A stretch of DNA of 64,000 nt from Microbulbifer harenosus (GTDB taxonomy: Bacteria > Pseudomonadota > Gammaproteobacteria > Pseudomonadales > Cellvibrionaceae). Of this stretch, positions 37,323-45,820 are shown piece after piece (positions within the stretch are counted from its first letter, which is position 1; every line of letters begins with the position of its first letter). The stretch covers positions 62,001 to 126,000 of the forward strand of contig NZ_VANI01000001.1 of NCBI RefSeq assembly GCF_005771435.1. Reading direction: 5' to 3'. A program made the translations under genes and the position numbers. Below the pieces are notes generated by a model, which searched no databases, had not been told where the DNA came from, and saw only the letters and a list, made by a program, of their open reading frames with translations.

Positions 37323-39416
37323 ATGAACTCCCGTCTGGCCAGTGCGATCGCTGGTGCTGCGCTCGCCGCGCTGTGCGCCGTGCCTGCGCAGGCCAAAGCC
37401 CCCGTCGATTCCGATCCGAGCGCGTTGCAGACCAAGACGCTGCGCGATCTGTTTTTCGGCGAAGCGCTGTTCGACGCGTATCAGGACAACTATTTCGACG
37501 CGATCACGGGCCTGGATACGGAGCTCAAGCAGTTTCGCCTGCTGGACGACCCGGAACTGGACCCATTCAGCCTGCACTTTGGTCAGGCGGAATTTGCGGT
37601 GGGTGACCTCGAGCTTTCCTATCGTATGCACCGGGAAGCCGGCCGTGCCATGGAACAGGTGCTGAACGGCGATGTATCGCAACCCATTAAGAACGAAGCC
37701 GCCTACCGTCTGGCAAAAATTCACTACCACAAACAACAGTTTGCCAACGCCCTGCACGCCCTGGAGCTGATCCAGGGACGGGTGCCCGAGCGCGTGCGCG
37801 CAGAAGAGCAGTTCCTGCGCGCGCGGGTTTACATGCAGCTGGGCCGCTTCGAAGAGGCGGTAGCGCTGCTGAAAGACCTGAAGGGCGAAAAATCCCTGTC
37901 CGGGTTTGTGGAGTACAACCTGGGGATCGCGCTGCTGAAAGCGGGCGAAACCGAAAAAGGTGTGTTGGAACTGGATGGCCTCGGACGCAACGCCGGCAGC
38001 GGCGATGCCAAAAGCGCATTGCAGGACAAAACCAATCTGCTGCTCGGTTACCAGCTGATGGAAGCCAAAGAATACGAGCGCGCGCGCACCTATTTCGATC
38101 GCGTGCAGCTTTCCGGCCCCTTTTCCAATCAGGCACTGCTGGGCGCCGGCTGGGTAGAGGCCAACGCGGGCCGCTTCGATCGCGCGCTGGTGCCGTGGCA
38201 ACTGCTCACCCAGCGCCAGTCCACCAATGCCGCGGTGCAGGAGGCCATGCTCGCGGTGCCCTATGCCTATGGCAAGCTGGATGTACACAGCACCGCGGCG
38301 GTGAATTACGGCCAGGCGCTGGACCTGTTCGGCAATCAGGTGGATGTGCTCACCCGCTCTATTCGCAGCATCCGCGAGGGCAAGCTGCTGGAAGCATTGC
38401 GCCGCAAAGAGGCGAGCCAGGTGAAGAACTGGGTGGTGGAGCTGCGCAAACTGCCGGATGCCCCGGAAACCCATTACCTGCTGGACCTGATGGCGTCCAA
38501 CGATTATCAGGAATTCCTGCGCAACTATCAGGATCTGAACGATCTGCTGGAGCGCAACAAGGACTGGCTGCAGAGTCTGGATGCGTTTGAGGAAATCATT
38601 GCGGTGCGTCGTGGCTACTACGAGCCGATCCTGCCGGGGCTGGATGTGCAGTTCCGCCAGGTCGACGCCCGCATCAAGATGCGCCTGGAGCAGCGCCAGC
38701 ACCTCGCCGCACGCATTGAAAATCTGCTGGTCAATCGCCGCCCCGAGCTGCTGGCGAAAAGTGACGAAACCGAATCCCGCCTGCTCCTGGAGCGGATCCG
38801 CGAAATCCTCGCCTACAACCCCAGCCTGAACAGCGAGGAAACCGAAGCGCGCATCGCGCGTCTCGAAGGCGTGCTGAAATTCCGCCTGTCCCGCGAATTC
38901 GACGAGCGGCTGACCGAAGCCTACAAACACCTGCAGGAACTGGACACTGTCATCGCCACCCTGCAGGAAACTTATCAGCGATACGTGCGCACCCGCCAGG
39001 CGGCAACCCATAGCTACGAGGGCTATACCGACCAGATCACCAGTCTGCGCGCCGGGCTCAATCGCGCCCAGGATCGCATCGAGCTGCTGATGGCGCGGCA
39101 GGGTCGTATGCTGGAGCAGCTGGCGATCAACGAACTGGACCAGCGCCGCGCGCAGCTGGAGAGCTACCAGATCAAGGCTCGCTTTGCCCTGGCCGACAGC
39201 TACGACCGCGCCAACGAGCTGCAGGAACAGCGCGCGGATCAGCGCAAGATCGAGGAGTACGAGCAGCGGATGGAAGAACTCAAACAGTCCGCACCTGCTC
39301 AGCCCGACGTTCCGCCATCGGAGCCGGCCGCAAATCCCGATGGCGAACCGCTGCCCACGGACAATCCTCCAGAACTCGAGGCTCCGGAGCGCGAAACGGG
39401 AGATGCCGATGAATAA
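37323..39416 (+). CDS. Periplasmic TPR and coiled-coil protein
   Basis: This is a 697-residue exported protein with a signal peptide at about residues 1-24 (AVPAQAKAP). Residues about 35-330 are helical repeats of TPR type (for example AYRLAKIHYHKQQFANALHALE, VEYNLGIALLKAGETEKGVLEL). Residues about 420-650 are long charged coiled coils (RIARLEGVLKFRLSREFDERLTE). The last 45 residues are a Pro/Glu-rich tail. It starts 2 bp after the previous stop and overlaps the next gene by 8 bp. It would form a protein-protein scaffold in the periplasm. No known name applies. Confidence 0.85.
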   Translation: MNSRLASAIAGAALAALCAVPAQAKAPVDSDPSALQTKTLRDLFFGEALFDAYQDNYFDAITGLDTELKQFRLLDDPELDPFSLHFGQAEFAVGDLELSYRMHREAGRAMEQVLNGDVSQPIKNEAAYRLAKIHYHKQQFANALHALELIQGRVPERVRAEEQFLRARVYMQLGRFEEAVALLKDLKGEKSLSGFVEYNLGIALLKAGETEKGVLELDGLGRNAGSGDAKSALQDKTNLLLGYQLMEAKEYERARTYFDRVQLSGPFSNQALLGAGWVEANAGRFDRALVPWQLLTQRQSTNAAVQEAMLAVPYAYGKLDVHSTAAVNYGQALDLFGNQVDVLTRSIRSIREGKLLEALRRKEASQVKNWVVELRKLPDAPETHYLLDLMASNDYQEFLRNYQDLNDLLERNKDWLQSLDAFEEIIAVRRGYYEPILPGLDVQFRQVDARIKMRLEQRQHLAARIENLLVNRRPELLAKSDETESRLLLERIREILAYNPSLNSEETEARIARLEGVLKFRLSREFDERLTEAYKHLQELDTVIATLQETYQRYVRTRQAATHSYEGYTDQITSLRAGLNRAQDRIELLMARQGRMLEQLAINELDQRRAQLESYQIKARFALADSYDRANELQEQRADQRKIEEYEQRMEELKQSAPAQPDVPPSEPAANPDGEPLPTDNPPELEAPERETGDADE

Positions 39417-42400
39417 AACTCAGCTCTCCGCGGCGATCAATACCTTCGGCCTCGTCACTGCCGCTTCCGTCGCGCTGTTGCTCAGCGCCTGTGCCAGCAA
39501 TAGCGGCCAGACCATCGGCAGCCTGCAGAAGGTCGATATCAAGATCCAGGAAACCCATATCGATGGCAGCCTGGAAAAGGCGCTCGCCAGTTACCAGAAA
39601 TACCTGCAGGAAACTCCGGAAACCGCACTCACGCCGGAGGCCATTCGCCGTATTGCCGACCTGAAGATCAAGCAGGCGCACCGCGCGGAAGAGGGCATTC
39701 TGCCGAGCAGTACCGAAACCCGTATCCTGTCGGAAGAAGATGTTGCCGCGGCGAACCAGCTCGCGAGCAAAAAGGCCGTAGCGGCGCGTGCGGAACTGGA
39801 TGCACCGGAAGTGGCTGGTGTAGCCTCCAGCGCAACCGCATCCGAGGCTGCACTGGATAGCGTTGCCAATATCCAGGACGAGAGTCAGTCCGACTTCGAG
39901 TCCCGCGCCAGTGGTGCCGTGGATCTGAGTGGAATGCAGAGCGGTGCGGATGTCACCGTGCCCGGCGACAATGCGGATGCGCTGCTCGCCGCCAACGCCC
40001 GCGAGGCGATTGCCCTGTACAAGAAACTGCTGGTGCAGTATCCGCTGTATGAGCGCAACGACCAGGTCATGTACCAGCTCTCCCGGGCCTACGAGGAAAC
40101 CGGTGAAATCGAAGAGGCCGTCGCTATCCTGCGTCAGCTGGTGGCCAAGTACCCGGCCTCCCGCCATCTGGATGAAGCCTATTTCCGCCTTGGCGAATAC
40201 TATTTCACCCGCAAAAAATACCTCGACGCAGAAGAGTCCTACGGCCGTGTGATCGACATGGGCGAGGTATCCAGCTTCTACGAACTGGCCATGTACAAGC
40301 GCGGCTGGGCCCTGTTCAAACAGGACATGTACGAGATGGCGCTCGACGACTTCGTGCGCATGCTCGACTACAAAGTGGCCCAGGGCTACGACTTCGAACA
40401 GCAGACCAACGAGACCGAGCGCAAGCACATCGAGGATACCTTCCGCGTTATCAGCCTGAGCTTCTCCTATCTCGGGGGTGCGGAATCCATCGTGGATTAC
40501 TTCACCCGCAAGGGCGCGCGGGATTACGAGTCCTACGTATACAGCCACTTGGGTGAATACTACTTGGACAAACGCCGCTACCAGGATGCGGCGGAATCCT
40601 ACAATGCCTTCGTGGAGCGCAACCCGCTGCACAAGGTGGCGCCCGACTTTTCCATCCGCGTGATCGAGATTTACCAGAAGGGCGGATTCCCCCGTCTGGT
40701 GCTGGATGCGAAAAAAGCGTTCGCCAATACCTACGCACTGGATGCGCAGTACTGGACCGTGTTCGATATCCAGGAATACGCCACCGTGGTGGAATTCCTG
40801 CAGACCAACCTGATCGACCTGGCCAGTCACTACCACGCCGCCTACCAGAACGTGAAAACCACGGATCAGGAATTCGCCAAGAAGCGCAGCGAGAACTATC
40901 TCGAGGCCATCCACTGGTATCGCCGCTACCTCGGGTCCTTCGCGGATAAACCCAAGGCGCCGGAAATCAACTACCAGCTCGCCGGCCTGATGCTGGAGAA
41001 CAAGGATTTCCTCAACGCCGCGGTGGAATATGAGCGCACCGCGTATCAGTACAGCGCACACAGTGAAAACAAGAACGCCAGCGAAGCCGGTTATGCCGCC
41101 GTATTCGCCTACCGCGAGCACCTGAAAAACGATCTCGCCACCGGCAGCACCGCGCAGAAGACCGGTGTGCAGAAAGAAATCATCCGCTCGTCCCTCACCT
41201 TTGCGGAAACCTTCCCGCAGCACGAAAAGGCCCCGCAGATTCTGCTGGGCGCGGTGGACGACCTGTACAAGCTGAAGAGCTTCCCGGAAACGATCCAGAA
41301 CGGCCGACTGCTGCTGGAAAAATTCCCCGCAGCAGACCGCGAGATCCGCCGGTCCGCCTGGCTGTTGGTGGCTCACGCCTCCTTCGATACCGAACTCTAC
41401 GCCGATGCGGAAGCAGGCTACCGCCAGGCGCTGGGCCTGACCGCCGCCGACGCCAAGGATCGCGGGGATTTGGTGGACAACCTCGCCGGCGCGATATACC
41501 AGCAGGGCGACCAGGCGCGCAAAGCCGAAGACCACCTGGCGGCCGCGGAGCATTTCCTGCGTATCCGCAATGCCGCGCCCGGTGCGAGCATCCTCGCTAC
41601 CGCCGAATACGACGCCGCCGCCTCTCTGATTCAGCTGGAAAATTGGACCCGCGCAGCGGATGTGCTGAAAGCATTCCGCAACAACCACCCGCAACACGAG
41701 CTGCAGAAAGAAGTCACCAAAAAGCTCGCGGTGGTCTATCAGGAGAGTGGGCAGCTGTTGCTGGCCGCCGCAGAGTTCGAGCGCATCGAGCGCGAATCCG
41801 AAGACGAAGACGTGCGTCGCGAAGCGCTTACCCAAGCTGCGGACCTGTACAGTGCGGCCAAGAGCTACGACAAGGCACTGGCGGCTCTCAACCGCTACGT
41901 CAAACTCTTCCCGCGTCCCATGGAGCCCGCACTGGAAACCCGCCAGAAAATTGCCGACATCTACCAGAACAGCGGCAATCAGAAAGCGTACTTCAACACC
42001 CTTGATGACATGGTGCGCCTTGAAGCGCGCGGTGGTGACGAGCGCAATGACCGCACCCGCTATCTTGCGGGCAACGCCGCCCTAAAACTCGCGGAGCCCA
42101 AATTCGAATCCTTTGCGGAAATCGCGCTGGTCGCACCGCTGGAGCAGAATCTCAACACCAAACGCGCGCGCATGAAGGCCGCCACCAGCGCCTTTACCGC
42201 TCTGATCGACTACCAGGTAGCCGACGTCACCGCCGCGGCGACCTTCTACCTCGGTGAAATCTATCTGCACTTCAGCCGCGCCCTCAAAGACTCCGAGCGT
42301 CCCACCAATCTCGACGCGATGGAGCTGGAGGACTACGAGTTGGCGCTGGAAGAACAGATCTACCCGTTCGAAGAACGCGCCATCTCTGTACACGAGAAAA

Positions 42401-42681
42401 ACATCGACCTGATGGCTGCGGGCATCTACAACAACTGGGTCGCCAAAAGTATCGACCAGCTCGCCGGCCTCATGCCCGCGCGCTACGAGCGCCCGGAAGA
42501 CGTCGGCAATATCGTCATGACCATTGTGCCTGTGCCCAAAGTTGCGGAAGAGGCCGCGGCAGGGGAGCCGGTTGTGGAAGAACCCGCTCCAGAGCATGCG
42601 GCACCCGAGCAACCGCAAGAAAGCGAAAGCACTACACCGGCCGTCATTGCCGAAAACGCAACCGAGGAGGAGCAGGGCTAA
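39409..42681 (+). CDS. Large TPR outer-membrane lipoprotein
   Basis: This is a 1090-residue predicted lipoprotein with the lipobox LLLSAC at about residues 22-27. Much of the remainder is helical TPR-like repeats, for example AIALYKKLLVQYPLYERNDQVMYQ and AYFRLGEYYFTRKKYLDAEE. These resemble the scaffolds of outer-membrane lipoproteins such as BamD and of gliding or secretion machines. A Pro/Glu/Ala-rich tail ends the protein. The start at 39409 (GGGAG at 39398-39402) is used; ATG 39403 is two codons earlier. The stop overlaps the next ATG in TAATG. The chain of overlaps argues for one stoichiometric complex. Confidence 0.85.
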   Translation: MNKTQLSAAINTFGLVTAASVALLLSACASNSGQTIGSLQKVDIKIQETHIDGSLEKALASYQKYLQETPETALTPEAIRRIADLKIKQAHRAEEGILPSSTETRILSEEDVAAANQLASKKAVAARAELDAPEVAGVASSATASEAALDSVANIQDESQSDFESRASGAVDLSGMQSGADVTVPGDNADALLAANAREAIALYKKLLVQYPLYERNDQVMYQLSRAYEETGEIEEAVAILRQLVAKYPASRHLDEAYFRLGEYYFTRKKYLDAEESYGRVIDMGEVSSFYELAMYKRGWALFKQDMYEMALDDFVRMLDYKVAQGYDFEQQTNETERKHIEDTFRVISLSFSYLGGAESIVDYFTRKGARDYESYVYSHLGEYYLDKRRYQDAAESYNAFVERNPLHKVAPDFSIRVIEIYQKGGFPRLVLDAKKAFANTYALDAQYWTVFDIQEYATVVEFLQTNLIDLASHYHAAYQNVKTTDQEFAKKRSENYLEAIHWYRRYLGSFADKPKAPEINYQLAGLMLENKDFLNAAVEYERTAYQYSAHSENKNASEAGYAAVFAYREHLKNDLATGSTAQKTGVQKEIIRSSLTFAETFPQHEKAPQILLGAVDDLYKLKSFPETIQNGRLLLEKFPAADREIRRSAWLLVAHASFDTELYADAEAGYRQALGLTAADAKDRGDLVDNLAGAIYQQGDQARKAEDHLAAAEHFLRIRNAAPGASILATAEYDAAASLIQLENWTRAADVLKAFRNNHPQHELQKEVTKKLAVVYQESGQLLLAAAEFERIERESEDEDVRREALTQAADLYSAAKSYDKALAALNRYVKLFPRPMEPALETRQKIADIYQNSGNQKAYFNTLDDMVRLEARGGDERNDRTRYLAGNAALKLAEPKFESFAEIALVAPLEQNLNTKRARMKAATSAFTALIDYQVADVTAAATFYLGEIYLHFSRALKDSERPTNLDAMELEDYELALEEQIYPFEERAISVHEKNIDLMAAGIYNNWVAKSIDQLAGLMPARYERPEDVGNIVMTIVPVPKVAEEAAAGEPVVEEPAPEHAAPEQPQESESTTPAVIAENATEEEQG

Positions 42682-43265
42682 TGCCATTCACATACATCCC
42701 GCGCCTCGCCCTCTGCGCAATAGTACTGCTGTTAAGCGCCTGCGCCAGCGGCCCGCAAACCTCCAGCCGCCCGGTTGACCCCATGAACGTCAGCGTCTCC
42801 GGCAGCGTCAACCGCGACTTCCTGCAGGCCGTGGAATACCTGCAGGGCGAGCGCTACCCCGAAGCCATCGAACTGCTACAGAGCGTCGTCGAGCGCGAAC
42901 AACGCCTTTCCGCCCCCTACGTCAACCTCGGCATCGCCTACTACAGAACCGGCGACGAAAAGCACGCGGAAGAATCCTTCCTCCAGGCCCTGCGCGCCGC
43001 CCCGCTGGACCCGGTAGCCAGTAACGAATTGGCCGTGCTGTACCGCCGCCAGGGGCGCTTCGAAGAAGCCAAAAAAACCTACAGTGATTCGTTGCAGCTG
43101 CACCCGGAAAACCTGCCGCTCATCAAAAATCTCGGCATCCTCTGCGACCTGTATCTCCAGGATGTGAATTGTGCACTCGCACAATTCGAGCAGTACCTGA
43201 AGTATCAGCCTGAAGATCCCAAAGTCGCCATCTGGGTAACCGACCTCAAGCGGAGAGCCAACTGA
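42681..43265 (+). CDS. Small TPR lipoprotein
   Basis: This 194-residue lipoprotein has the lipobox VLLLSAC and about three TPR units (APYVNLGIAYYRTGDEKHAEESFLQALRA and neighbours). It is similar in style to PilF/PilW-type pilotins but lacks a type IV pilus context. The start overlaps the previous stop (TAATG) and its own stop overlaps the next start (TGATG). It is a likely assembly or outer-membrane-anchoring factor for the cluster. Confidence 0.85.
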   Translation: MPFTYIPRLALCAIVLLLSACASGPQTSSRPVDPMNVSVSGSVNRDFLQAVEYLQGERYPEAIELLQSVVEREQRLSAPYVNLGIAYYRTGDEKHAEESFLQALRAAPLDPVASNELAVLYRRQGRFEEAKKTYSDSLQLHPENLPLIKNLGILCDLYLQDVNCALAQFEQYLKYQPEDPKVAIWVTDLKRRAN

Positions 43266-43573
43266 TGAAAAACGCATTGCAGACGATTGCCACCGTTTTC
43301 CTGCTGCTCACCGTGATTTCGGTGAATGCACAGGAAGAGCAGAAAGAAAGCGAAGCGAAAGTCGACAAGGAGGTGAAGGAACTCTCCGGCATCTCCATCA
43401 TCGGCAACAAAGAAGCTCCGAAGTCTCTTTACATCGTGCCGTGGAAGAGCTCGGAAGTCGGCGTTGAAAGCGGCCTCAACTCCAGTCTGTTAGACCCGAG
43501 GCTGCAGCCGTTGGACAAAGAAGTATTTTCAAGAGAGCTCGAGTTCTATCAACTCAGCCTCACGGATGAGTAA
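43265..43573 (+). CDS. Small exported protein of the envelope cluster
   Basis: This is a 102-residue protein with a signal peptide (about residues 1-22, SVNAQEE). The mature part contains LSGISIIGNKEAPKSLYIVPWKSSEVG, which looks like a short conserved partner segment. It begins in TGATG with the previous gene and is the last gene before the structured repeat at 43628. The family is not recognised. The placement between the TPR lipoproteins and the ExbB gene suggests a role in the same machine. Confidence 0.75.
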   Translation: MKNALQTIATVFLLLTVISVNAQEEQKESEAKVDKEVKELSGISIIGNKEAPKSLYIVPWKSSEVGVESGLNSSLLDPRLQPLDKEVFSRELEFYQLSLTDE

Positions 43574-43627
43574 GAGCAGCCATTAGTGCTTACGAAGCAC
43601 AATGATACGAATTGAAGGAGGGACATC

Positions 43628-43717
43628 GGGGGCGAGTTTTCAAAAGCGTCGGCAACAGGGATGTTGCCGACGCAGCGTACAGGGATGTATTCACAGCGGT
43701 TTTGAAAACTCGTCCCC
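43628..43717. repeat. Three-stem structured repeat, copy B
   Basis: The outer arms are 43628-43645 and 43700-43717 (GGGGCGAGTTTTCAAAA region, one G-U pair as RNA). Hairpin 1 is GCGTCGGCAAC/GTTGCCGACGC (43646-43656 with 43663-43673). Hairpin 2 is GTACA-GGGA-TGTAT (43677-43690), with the same GGGA loop as copy A. The joining bases CAGCG and TCACAGCGG are identical to copy A, and the stem sequences differ while still pairing. It lies in the 287-bp gap before the exbB-like gene. Confidence 0.8.
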
Positions 43718-43860
43718 GGTGGCCCGCCGCCACCGAGCCCTAACCAGAGCTCAATGAAAAGCTACGAAGTAATTAACCAAAAATCGACCACAACAGGTCA
43801 AACCAAGGCAAAGCGGAACCAAACCGCGGACCCGAGAAAGAAAACCAAGAGGGGCAAATG

Positions 43861-44637
43861 ATGGATTTCTTGAACAGCGTAGTCGCGTTTTTCCAGACCG
43901 GTGGTGCATTCATGTACCCCATTCTGGTGGTATTCGCACTCGGCGCCGCAGTAGCGATCGAACGATACGTCCGCCTCGTCTACGAACGCCACACCAACCG
44001 CGCCACCTGGGAAAAGCTCCAACCGGTACTCAACACCGGCGACTTTGACCGCGCGCGCAACCTCGTCAAAGACGACAACACCGGCGTAGGCCGACTGCTC
44101 GCCATGGGCCTCGAACGTCAAGGCGCCGTACGCCGCCGCGAAGACATCGAAATCGCCATGGAAGAAAGCATCATGGAGACCATCCCACAGCTGGAAAAGC
44201 GCACCCCCTACGTCGCGCTCGGCTCCAACATCGCCACTCTCCTCGGCCTGCTCGGCACCATCATGGGCCTCATCGAAGCCTTCACCGCCGTAGCCAATGC
44301 CAACCCCGCAGAAAAAGCCGACCTCCTGTCCGCCAGTATCTCCGTGGCCATGAACACCACCGCCTTCGGCCTGATGGTCGGTATCGCGCTGCTCATCGTG
44401 CACGCACTACTCAACTCCCTAACCGGCCAGATCGTCGACAGCCTCGAAATGGTCTCCGTCAAAGCACTCAACATCATGTCCTCCGGCACCCGCCGCCGCA
44501 GCGAAGCGTCCGCCGAAGAAAAAGCGCCGACGGCAAAACCCGTCAACCGCGACATTGAGCAGACCCAGAAAGCGCAGCAGAACGCCGCCGCGGCTGACGC
44601 CGGCGCCGACAAAAATTCCAAACCGGAATCCGCGTAA
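43861..44637 (+). CDS. ExbB/TolQ/MotA-type proton channel protein
   Basis: This 258-residue inner-membrane protein belongs to the MotA/TolQ/ExbB family, which forms a pentamer around ExbD dimers and conducts protons. One N-terminal helix (about residues 15-35, AFMYPILVVFALGAAVAIERYV) and two later helices (VALGSNIATLLGLLGTIMGLIEAF and AFGLMVGIALLIVHALL) show the usual GSNIATLLGLLGTIMG signature. A charged C-terminal extension of about 50 residues (EEKAPTAKPVNRDIEQTQ) is longer than in typical ExbB. GAGGGG at about 43849-43854 favours ATG 43861 over 43858. The stop overlaps the next start in TAATG. Confidence 0.92.
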   Translation: MDFLNSVVAFFQTGGAFMYPILVVFALGAAVAIERYVRLVYERHTNRATWEKLQPVLNTGDFDRARNLVKDDNTGVGRLLAMGLERQGAVRRREDIEIAMEESIMETIPQLEKRTPYVALGSNIATLLGLLGTIMGLIEAFTAVANANPAEKADLLSASISVAMNTTAFGLMVGIALLIVHALLNSLTGQIVDSLEMVSVKALNIMSSGTRRRSEASAEEKAPTAKPVNRDIEQTQKAQQNAAAADAGADKNSKPESA

Positions 44638-45239
44638 TGAGAAACAGGCGTCACAGCAGATCCAAAGAAGCGCCGGAGCTGGACATCACCGCCTTCCTCA
44701 ATCTGATGGTGGTGCTGGTGCCCTTCCTGCTGGTATCCGCAGTGTTTTCGAGGGTCACCATTCTCGAGCTCAATATGCCCACCGGCGCCGGTGGCGGAGC
44801 CGACGACCCCGGCGTGACCCTGGAAGTGGTGGTGCGCAAAGACGTACTGGAAATCAGCGATGGCTCCAAAGTCATTGCGCGTTTTCCCAACCTGAACCAG
44901 GGGCAAACCGCAGCGGGTGAGGGCGAAGATGAAGCGGCACAGGCGGAAACGCCCGTGGACGAACACGGCTTGCCCATTGTTCCACCCACCGAAGAAGTGT
45001 ACGACCTGGCGAAGCTGCGCGAGCAGCTGATCCGCATCAAGCAGACCTATCCGGACAAAACCGATTCCACACTGCTGATGGAGCCGGAAGTGGCTTATGA
45101 GCACCTTGTGGGCGTCATGGATACCGTGCGCAGTGCGCAAGTCATGCCGACACCGGAAGAGGGCGCAGTACCAGATCCGGACGCGAAGGCTGAAACAATG
45201 GAACTCTTTCCCGATATATCCCTGGGAGACGCGCCGTGA
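44637..45239 (+). CDS. ExbD-type protein 1, proton-relay Asp replaced by Asn
   Basis: This 200-residue ExbD/TolR-like protein has a single N-terminal membrane helix (ELDITAFLNLMVVLVPFLLV) and a periplasmic domain. Aligned with E. coli ExbD (NVTPFIDVMLVLL), the essential Asp25 position is Asn22 here (codon AAT, FLNLM). An Asp lies six residues earlier (Asp16). The periplasmic part carries an acidic Glu/Ala insert (AGEGEDEAAQAETP). The gene overlaps the one before (TAATG) and the one after (GTGA). It probably pairs with the second ExbD, which keeps the Asp. Confidence 0.9.
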   Translation: MRNRRHSRSKEAPELDITAFLNLMVVLVPFLLVSAVFSRVTILELNMPTGAGGGADDPGVTLEVVVRKDVLEISDGSKVIARFPNLNQGQTAAGEGEDEAAQAETPVDEHGLPIVPPTEEVYDLAKLREQLIRIKQTYPDKTDSTLLMEPEVAYEHLVGVMDTVRSAQVMPTPEEGAVPDPDAKAETMELFPDISLGDAP

Positions 45240-45811
45240 AACGTGAAAGCAGACGTATGAAGCGCATGGCGCGCAGCCGCAAGCGCAAAACGCCGGGCAT
45301 GAACCTCACCTCGCTGATGGACGTGTTTACCATTCTGGTGTTCTTCCTGCTCACCAACAGTTCCAGCAACGAGGCCATCGAAGCGCCCAAGGTCATCACC
45401 CTGCCGGACTCGGTGGTGGAATCCAAGCCGCGGGAAACCGTCACCCTGATGGTCACCCACGACGAAGTGCTGATCGAAGCTAAGCCGGTGATGACCACCG
45501 AGGAACTGTTCCAGAGCGAAGAGCTGGTAATCGAAGCCATTCAGCAGGCGATGATCCAGGAAGTGGGCAAGGCCATGACCATGGCCGGTACTGAATTGGA
45601 AGAAGCCAAGGCCAAACTGGCAGAGCGCGCCGCCGCCGGTGAAGACGTCACCGCAGAAGCCGCGGAACTGCTGGAAGAACCACCGGAAGTGAACATTCTG
45701 GCGGACCGCGGTGTGCCATTCAGCGTGCTGAAAAAAGTCATGTCCAGCTGCACCAATGCCGGATATACGCGTATTTCCCTGGCGGTCATTCAAAAAGCAT
45801 CTCAGAGTTAG
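45236..45811 (+). CDS. ExbD-type protein 2 with intact proton-relay Asp
   Basis: This 191-residue protein is a second ExbD/TolR-like subunit. A strongly basic N-terminus (SRRMKRMARSRKRK) is followed by the helix NLTSLMDVFTILVFFLL, with the canonical Asp at residue 29, and then a periplasmic domain with an Ala/Glu-rich helix (KAKLAERAAAGEDVTAEAAEL). The GTG start is fixed by the GTGA overlap with the first ExbD and GGGAG at 45224-45228. Together the ExbB-ExbD1-ExbD2 set resembles the motor modules of TonB, Tol and gliding systems. Confidence 0.92.
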   Translation: MKRESRRMKRMARSRKRKTPGMNLTSLMDVFTILVFFLLTNSSSNEAIEAPKVITLPDSVVESKPRETVTLMVTHDEVLIEAKPVMTTEELFQSEELVIEAIQQAMIQEVGKAMTMAGTELEEAKAKLAERAAAGEDVTAEAAELLEEPPEVNILADRGVPFSVLKKVMSSCTNAGYTRISLAVIQKASQS

Positions 45812-45820
45812 TGAGCGTTT

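Noticed and set aside
39280-41835. Very long antisense open frame (851 codons) opposite the large TPR lipoprotein gene
   Set aside because: It is an expected mirror of GC-rich coding sequence. The plus strand has a lipobox, TPR repeats and overlapping neighbours; the antisense product has no domain I recognise.
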